Assembly: GCA_016840595.1 (NCBI GenBank)
Contig: JAEOSA010000107.1
Location: 1-6,735, forward strand
Length of the DNA stretch: 6,735 nucleotides
Origin: Candidatus Hermodarchaeota archaeon
GTDB lineage: Archaea; Asgardarchaeota; Hermodarchaeia; Hermodarchaeales; Hermodarchaeaceae
Reading direction: 5' to 3'
Within the stretch, counting starts at the first letter, position 1, and the number at the start of each line of letters is the position of its first letter. A model generated the notes under the pieces. The model did no database searches. It was not told the origin of the DNA and saw only the letters and a program-made list of their open reading frames with translations. This document shows positions 5,539 to 6,735 of this stretch, in pieces. Position numbers and translations under genes: made by a program.

Positions 5539-5943
5539 ATGTCGCACAAAGTTGTCGAAGCTGGTAGCTTAAAGATTGGTCGGTATCTCGTTATCGAAGG
5601 AGAACCTTACAGGGTAGTGAGTATTGAGAAGAGCAAATCTGGAAAACACGGCCATGCTAAGGCCCGCATTACTGCTGTTGGGATTTTTGATGGCTCGAAA
5701 AAGAGCATTGTTCTTCCCACTGATACCAAGGTGGATGCACCTGTCATCGATAAACGCGTAGCCCAAGTCAACTACATCACAGATTCTTCACCTCCAATGT
5801 TAGGATTGATGGACATGGAAAGCTACGAAAGCTTCGAAGTGGTCATGCCAGATCCAGAGGACTTTGAGGGAAAGGTCGAGCAGGGCATCCAAATTGAATA
5901 CTGGATAGTGCTTGGCCGTCGGAAACTCGTGAGACGTCGATAG
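5539..5943 (+). CDS. eif5A: Translation initiation factor 5A (hypusine-containing aIF5A)
   Basis: A 134-residue aIF5A, the factor that binds the ribosomal E site and helps peptide-bond formation at stalling sequences. Its N-terminal SH3-like domain (about 8-70) carries the hypusination loop SKSGKHGHAK. The lysine in GKHG (K36) is the residue that deoxyhypusine synthase modifies, and the loop is fully conserved. The C-terminal OB domain (about 71-130) includes VNYITDSSPPMLGLMDMESYE and ends in EYWIVLGRRKLVRRR, with a basic tail. The length fits archaeal members. ATG 5539 is chosen over TTG 5512 because GGTGG lies six bases before it and MSHKVVEAGSLKIG matches the family N-terminus. Deoxyhypusine synthase follows 48 bases downstream on the same strand, so substrate and modifying enzyme are side by side. 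Confidence 0.97.
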   Translation: MSHKVVEAGSLKIGRYLVIEGEPYRVVSIEKSKSGKHGHAKARITAVGIFDGSKKSIVLPTDTKVDAPVIDKRVAQVNYITDSSPPMLGLMDMESYESFEVVMPDPEDFEGKVEQGIQIEYWIVLGRRKLVRRR

Positions 5944-5991
5944 ATTAGATTAGAAGATTTTGATTGAACAATCGAACCTGGTTTTTAGAAA

Positions 5992-6735
5992 ATGGCGCGT
6001 CGATACGTCAAACAAATGAAAATTACCAAAGGAATGACTATTGGCGAATTAATGGAGCAGTTTCAACAAGCGGGGGTCTTGGGAGCCGGACGGCTAGCCC
6101 GGGCCACACAAATCGTACGTAATCTTTTCGAATCCCCAGAGTACCTGGTGTTTCTAGCGATGGCAGGACCCATGATTCCTGGCGGGTTGCGAGAAATCAT
6201 TGCAGAACTTGTGCAAACAAAGCGTGTTCATGTGATTGTAACTAGTGGTGCGAATGTTGTCCATGATGTCCTTGAAGCCATAGGGGGTCATCATGTAAAG
6301 GGAACGTTACAGGCAGATGACCGTGAGCTCGCCGAGCAACAGCTGGGACGTGCAGGTGATGTCTTTATAGAAACGGCGGGTTTTGAGAAATTTGAAACCA
6401 CCATCCATTCGATTCTCGATAAAATCTCTGAGCCGCAACGCAATGAAGGGATTTCTCCCTCCGAACTCATTCGAATCATTGGAGAAAATGTTGTGGATCC
6501 GCACTCTTTTGTGCATCAGGCATATTTGCAAAATGTCCAGATTTTTTGCCCCGGTATTCTTGATTCCATGCTTGGTCTTCATATTGCCCTCTTTAATCAA
6601 ATGAAACCCTTGAAACTCAACGGGCTCAAAGATATGCAAATCCTCTATGACCAGGTTCATGAAGCAAAAGAGATAGGTGCAATTATTCTGGGTGGCGGAC
6701 TGCCCAAACATTTCACCTTAGGTGCAAATATTTTG
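5992..6735 (+). CDS. dys: Deoxyhypusine synthase family protein (N-terminal 248 residues, cut by window edge)
   Basis: This enzyme transfers the aminobutyl group of spermidine, using NAD, to the lysine of aIF5A to make deoxyhypusine. The visible 248 residues carry family landmarks: FLAMAGPMIPGGLREII (54-70), HVIVTSGANVVHD (80-92, NAD site region), an FEKFE motif (131-135), CPGILDSMLG (186-195), and IILGGGLPKHF (231-241) with H240 at the spermidine-site histidine. Members have roughly 300-350 residues; the part holding the catalytic lysine (in the S/W-G-K motif) is beyond the window, so activity cannot be judged. NENYxKFE of the human enzyme is replaced by ETAGFEKFE, and the aspartate six residues after D191's C-P-x-x-x-D context seems absent. 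An in-frame TAG sits just before ATG 5992, so that is the earliest start; its Shine-Dalgarno is weak. Placement directly after aIF5A strongly supports the function. Confidence 0.9.
   Translation, partial: MARRYVKQMKITKGMTIGELMEQFQQAGVLGAGRLARATQIVRNLFESPEYLVFLAMAGPMIPGGLREIIAELVQTKRVHVIVTSGANVVHDVLEAIGGHHVKGTLQADDRELAEQQLGRAGDVFIETAGFEKFETTIHSILDKISEPQRNEGISPSELIRIIGENVVDPHSFVHQAYLQNVQIFCPGILDSMLGLHIALFNQMKPLKLNGLKDMQILYDQVHEAKEIGAIILGGGLPKHFTLGANIL

Noticed and set aside
5941..5973. Repeated TAGAT after the aIF5A stop and the inverted repeat GATTG-AA-CAATC
   Set aside because: The stem is only five pairs with a two-base spacer and no T-run follows, so a terminator or operator cannot be supported; the repeat is too short to separate from chance.
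6291..6711. Minus-strand frames opposite deoxyhypusine synthase
   Set aside because: They overlap the conserved synthase reading frame completely; composition and lack of start signals mark them as shadows.

Overview
The window is archaeal chromosome. Every recognisable gene is an archaeal information-processing or housekeeping gene: a PCNA sliding clamp, an RPA small-subunit-like OB-fold protein, a two-ring Cdc48/VAT ATPase, elongation factor 1-beta of the short archaeal type, a small zinc-ribbon protein, Nob1, an NAD kinase, initiation factor 5A and deoxyhypusine synthase. Purine-rich Shine-Dalgarno sequences lie 5-10 bases before most starts. Several genes start with TTG or GTG rather than ATG. 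No rRNA, tRNA, mobile element, CRISPR array or phage gene is visible. The phylum cannot be fixed from this sequence alone. The eukaryote-like RPA14 character of one protein hints at an RPA14-bearing lineage such as Thermococcales or Asgard-type archaea, but this is only a hint.

Layout. On the minus strand at the left edge, an OB-fold protein (410-757) runs directly into pcn (1-409, cut by the window edge); the stop TAG is followed at once by the TTG start. A possible 39-residue reading frame (804-923) precedes them. On the plus strand a winged-helix protein (949-1200) converges on the end of cdc48, with 32 bases between the two stop codons. A long minus-strand array follows, in transcription order: nadK (5431-4613), nob1 (4611-4084), zinc-ribbon protein (3997-3821), ef1b (3775-3509), cdc48 (3425-1233). 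nadK and nob1 are one base apart, while the other gaps are 45-86 bases and may hold internal promoters. Divergently, on the plus strand, aIF5A (5539-5943) is followed by its modifying enzyme deoxyhypusine synthase (5992 to the right edge, incomplete).

The genes make a coherent set. Nob1 matures the 3' end of 16S rRNA, the zinc-ribbon protein belongs to a translation-associated family, EF1-beta recharges EF1A with GTP, aIF5A with its hypusine relieves stalled ribosomes, and Cdc48 unfolds proteins for disposal. PCNA and the RPA-like protein form a second, replication-oriented unit. No clearly new system is visible. The points most worth a second look are the coupled RPA14-like/PCNA pair, the unusual residues in the deoxyhypusine synthase and NAD kinase, the unassigned small frame before the OB gene, and the start codons, where the longest reading frame is misleading for cdc48 and aIF5A.
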